Positions 61,573 through 64,000 of a stretch of DNA of 64,000 nucleotides are shown in pieces. The DNA is from Aurantiacibacter suaedae. GTDB lineage: Bacteria > Pseudomonadota > Alphaproteobacteria > Sphingomonadales > Sphingomonadaceae. The first letter of the stretch is position 1, and the number at the start of each line of letters is the position of its first letter. The position numbers were made by a program, and so were the translations under genes. The stretch covers positions 620,948 through 684,947 of the forward strand of contig NZ_SKCG01000002.1 of the NCBI RefSeq assembly GCF_005434915.1, read 5' to 3'. The notes under the pieces are model-generated. The model was not told the origin of the DNA. It did not search any database and saw only the letters and a list, made by a program, of their open reading frames with translations.

Positions 61573-62763
61573 TCACAGCATTGTCTCGCAAAAGTCCCGA
61601 CCGAAGTCGCGCCAATTTCGTGAGAAATTCTGGCTAGCTATTTTAGTCTCCAGGGTTTCTCTGTAGCTTCTATCGTCAAGCAACCTGTCTATTTCGACCT
61701 TCCACCCCGGGAAATCAAGCGGATGATAGCTGGGCATCACGCCATTGGTGGCTTCATTTAGAGCGCTATTGTTGGCCACGACGCACACCTTGCCGAAAGA
61801 GGCGGCCTCCGTAGCCGCCAGGCCCCAGCCCTCAAAATAGCTTGGGAAAACCGAAAAAAAACAGCGTCGATAAAGCTCTTTTAACAATCGATCACTTAGG
61901 CCCTCTTTAAATATAATTTTTCCTGCTGCAAATGCGTTCATCCGTGTCGCTGACCTTACGAGATCATCGCTTCCCCATCCTTTCATTCCGACCATAATGA
62001 GCTTGGGGCAGTTTGGGCCGCGTTCTGCGTGAAGGTCGCGCCAGATGTCGATTAGTATTTGATGATTCTTGCGTGGCTCAATTGTGCTGACATATAAGAT
62101 ATAAGGCTCACCATTATGCATAGAAGCGAGATCTTTCTTGTCGCTTTCCGTCAACGGCTCGTCAGCATCGGTTCGCACAAAGCTGGCCAAAGGTATCACG
62201 TTAATTTGCGGAACATCGATAAGCTGCCGCTCGCGCCAAAACTCGCGAAGAGTTTCAGCTGATGTTTCTGAAATTGCGAAAATCGACTTCGCTTGAATAG
62301 CTAGCTTTCTGTAATGATAATCGAACTGATCGTAAAACTCTCTAGTTGGTGTAAATTCCGGATAGATAAGCGGAATAAGGTCGTATAGTGCCGACACCAT
62401 CACACGTTTTGGACCATAGAGTTTTTCGACAGCATCAGGAACGCGAAAGGACCAATCGCTGCCGACAGTAACGAAAGTGTCGTTATCTTGAGCATTGAAC
62501 CTGCATAACTGTCCGCGCACATTCCCCGCATCATTGTCGGGGTCGTCGCTAAGCACCCACGCATCGGAAACAATGTCGGCAAAAAATTTGCTCTTTATGC
62601 TCTTGAATCGGCTTTCATACCTATCAAAGTAAACTGGGACAACACTGCTGTCGAACCGGGCGCGAACCGCTTTGATTATTTCCCGTTCAACTCGCACAAT
62701 GCCAACCGGCCTGCGGCGCCAGTCGGCTGAAGTAGTGACGTTTAAAACAATTCGCTTTTTCAT
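61573..62763 (-). CDS. GT4-like glycosyltransferase, tandem paralogue A
   Basis: A 396-residue GT-B glycosyltransferase. The N-terminus RIVLNVTTSADWRRRPVGIVRVEREI and the donor site YVSTIEPRKNHQILIDIWRDL, FPSYFEGWGLAATEAASFGKVC are almost the same as in the next gene upstream. It overlaps that gene by 4 bp and lies 5 bp before the glycosyltransferase at 60368-61567. It is low in GC. It probably adds one residue of the capsule repeat unit. Confidence 0.87.
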   Translation of the reverse strand: MKKRIVLNVTTSADWRRRPVGIVRVEREIIKAVRARFDSSVVPVYFDRYESRFKSIKSKFFADIVSDAWVLSDDPDNDAGNVRGQLCRFNAQDNDTFVTVGSDWSFRVPDAVEKLYGPKRVMVSALYDLIPLIYPEFTPTREFYDQFDYHYRKLAIQAKSIFAISETSAETLREFWRERQLIDVPQINVIPLASFVRTDADEPLTESDKKDLASMHNGEPYILYVSTIEPRKNHQILIDIWRDLHAERGPNCPKLIMVGMKGWGSDDLVRSATRMNAFAAGKIIFKEGLSDRLLKELYRRCFFSVFPSYFEGWGLAATEAASFGKVCVVANNSALNEATNGVMPSYHPLDFPGWKVEIDRLLDDRSYRETLETKIASQNFSRNWRDFGRDFCETML

Positions 62764-63968
62764 TTTTCGGATCTCAACAAAATGCCGTCAACAAAGTCAT
62801 CGCCAAAATGCGTCCAAGTGCGATTCTTGAAATTATCGCGTATTTTGTTTTCAAGCGATGCCTTATATTCCTCATCGTTGAGCAGGCGTAAAATTTCTGT
62901 CTTCCATCCAAGGAAATCCAGAGGATGATAAGAGGGCATTAAATTTTGTGTAGCTTCGCATAAGGAGCTGTTATTTGACACAATGCAGACCTTACCAAAC
63001 GACAATGCTTCGGTAGCGGCCAGCCCCCATCCCTCGTAAAGACTGGGGAAGACAGCAAATGAACAGTTTGCATACAAGTGGGCGAGAAGGTTATCGCTCA
63101 CGCGTTGCAGCCAATTGATCTTCCCACCTAGATACGCAGCCATGCGAGGAATCTGATCGAGCAAATCATTCGTGCCCCATCCAGGCATACCAACGTAAAC
63201 AAACTGCGGGCAATCTAGCCCTCTCTCACTCCAAAGGTCGCGCCAGATATCGAACATTAACTTGTGATTTTTGCGAGGCTCAAATGAACTGACGTAGAGT
63301 ACGTATCCACCTTTCTGAAAGACGCTACGCATTATTTCTTGTTCAGCATCGTTAAGCGGAGGGAGTGTTGCTGAATCCACATAACTTGCCAATGGATTGA
63401 CAACAACACTTGGAAATTCCACGCACATGTCTTGTTTAAGCCAATATTCCATCAGATCTATTTTTGATCGTTCGGATATGGTAAACACTTTTTCTGCGGC
63501 GTGTGCCATTTCAAGAATATGTAATTCAAAATCCTCACGCAAATCTTCGCGGACTAAGAATTCGGGAAAGTTTATTGGAACTAAGTCGTAGCACGCGAGA
63601 ATAATTTCTACGCCGCGCGATCTCATGAATGGTAAAACATGTGTGGGAGGGGAATGGTCCCAATCTAGACCTATGGAAATATAGGTGTCATTGCGGCTCA
63701 GTTCGGCATCCGGGAGCGACCTGAGGTCAATATAAGGATCGCCGCTGCCGCCTTCACACCATTCCTCTGCCAAGATCTGTTCTACTTGGAAACGTGCTAG
63801 TATTTTTGGGTTAGCTGGGGGGGCGGGCCAAATAATAAATTCGACATTTGCGAAATTCGATAAATACCGTGCAAGCTCTCGCTCCACACGCACGATGCCG
63901 ACAGCGTGACTTCTCCACCGGTAGCTTGTGGTCAGATTGAAAACATAGCGGCATTTGCCTTCGTTCAA
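62760..63968 (-). CDS. GT4-like glycosyltransferase, tandem paralogue B
   Basis: A 402-residue GT-B glycosyltransferase closely similar to paralogue A: VFNLTTSYRWRSHAVGIVRVEREL, YVSSFEPRKNHKLMFDIWRDL, FPSLYEGWGLAATEALSFGKVC and PSYHPLDFLGWK. The start given is TTG 63968; the frame stays open to the window edge, so the gene could begin beyond it, though the match to paralogue A begins only about five residues in. The operon clearly continues to the right. Confidence 0.85.
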   Translation of the reverse strand: MNEGKCRYVFNLTTSYRWRSHAVGIVRVERELARYLSNFANVEFIIWPAPPANPKILARFQVEQILAEEWCEGGSGDPYIDLRSLPDAELSRNDTYISIGLDWDHSPPTHVLPFMRSRGVEIILACYDLVPINFPEFLVREDLREDFELHILEMAHAAEKVFTISERSKIDLMEYWLKQDMCVEFPSVVVNPLASYVDSATLPPLNDAEQEIMRSVFQKGGYVLYVSSFEPRKNHKLMFDIWRDLWSERGLDCPQFVYVGMPGWGTNDLLDQIPRMAAYLGGKINWLQRVSDNLLAHLYANCSFAVFPSLYEGWGLAATEALSFGKVCIVSNNSSLCEATQNLMPSYHPLDFLGWKTEILRLLNDEEYKASLENKIRDNFKNRTWTHFGDDFVDGILLRSEK

Positions 63969-64000
63969 AAATTCTCTCTCAGGTGAGGAGAAGCTGTTTT

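Overview
The window reads as an ordinary chromosome segment of a high-GC alphaproteobacterium, most likely Sphingomonadales (Erythrobacteraceae-like). Pointers are the very large NAD-glutamate dehydrogenase (about 1580 aa), the DUF3576-leuS-lptE-holA block, alphaproteobacterial GlnE, the intergenic inverted repeat around the GAGCTTGTCGAAG core that is common in sphingomonads, and many small proteins of alphaproteobacterial type. The species assignment is inference; no rRNA is present. Most of the window is clearly GC-rich, while 5.6-6.0 kb and roughly 60.2-64 kb are visibly AT-richer.

Region 1 (1-9.8 kb) is a catabolic-looking cluster. On the minus strand lie a beta-hydroxyacid dehydrogenase, two MBL-fold hydrolases around a cytochrome P450, a GMC flavoprotein, a low-GC membrane protein and a citryl-CoA-lyase-like enzyme. 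On the plus strand lie a family III CoA-transferase, a VOC protein and a MetE C-domain-like protein. Together they suggest hydroxylation/oxidation, lactone or ester opening, CoA activation and retro-Claisen cleavage of an unknown substrate.

Region 2 (9.8-37 kb) is mostly housekeeping: tRNA-Leu(UAA), a double PilZ protein, MsrB, a NatAB-type ABC exporter, QueG, a ferredoxin reductase, the giant GDH, an LLM oxidoreductase, an alpha/beta hydrolase, ThrRS, a TauE-like exporter, agmatine deiminase, an M28 peptidase, glnE-bcp-DUF455, an M23 peptidase, GalU, small regulators, a membrane-anchored LuxR-HTH/DUF4019 protein, PhaB and an outer-membrane protein.

Region 3 (37-41.8 kb) is the conserved DUF3576-leuS-lptE-holA operon, which in many alphaproteobacteria lies next to parB-parA near the origin. 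Here it runs directly into a capsule locus.

Region 4 (41.8-64 kb) is an ABC-transporter-dependent (group 2-like) capsule locus: KpsS, KpsC, KpsF, KdsB, KdsA (poly-Kdo linker), KpsT/KpsM/KpsE/KpsD (export), Gmd and an Rmd-like reductase (probably GDP-D-rhamnose), four glycosyltransferases, an LTA-synthase-like sulfatase fold protein, a fatty-acid-hydroxylase-like membrane protein and a PhyH-type dioxygenase. There is no HAD-type KdsC. A histidine-phosphatase-family protein sits between kdsB and kpsC and is the most interesting candidate for a missing or unusual step. The locus continues beyond the right edge.
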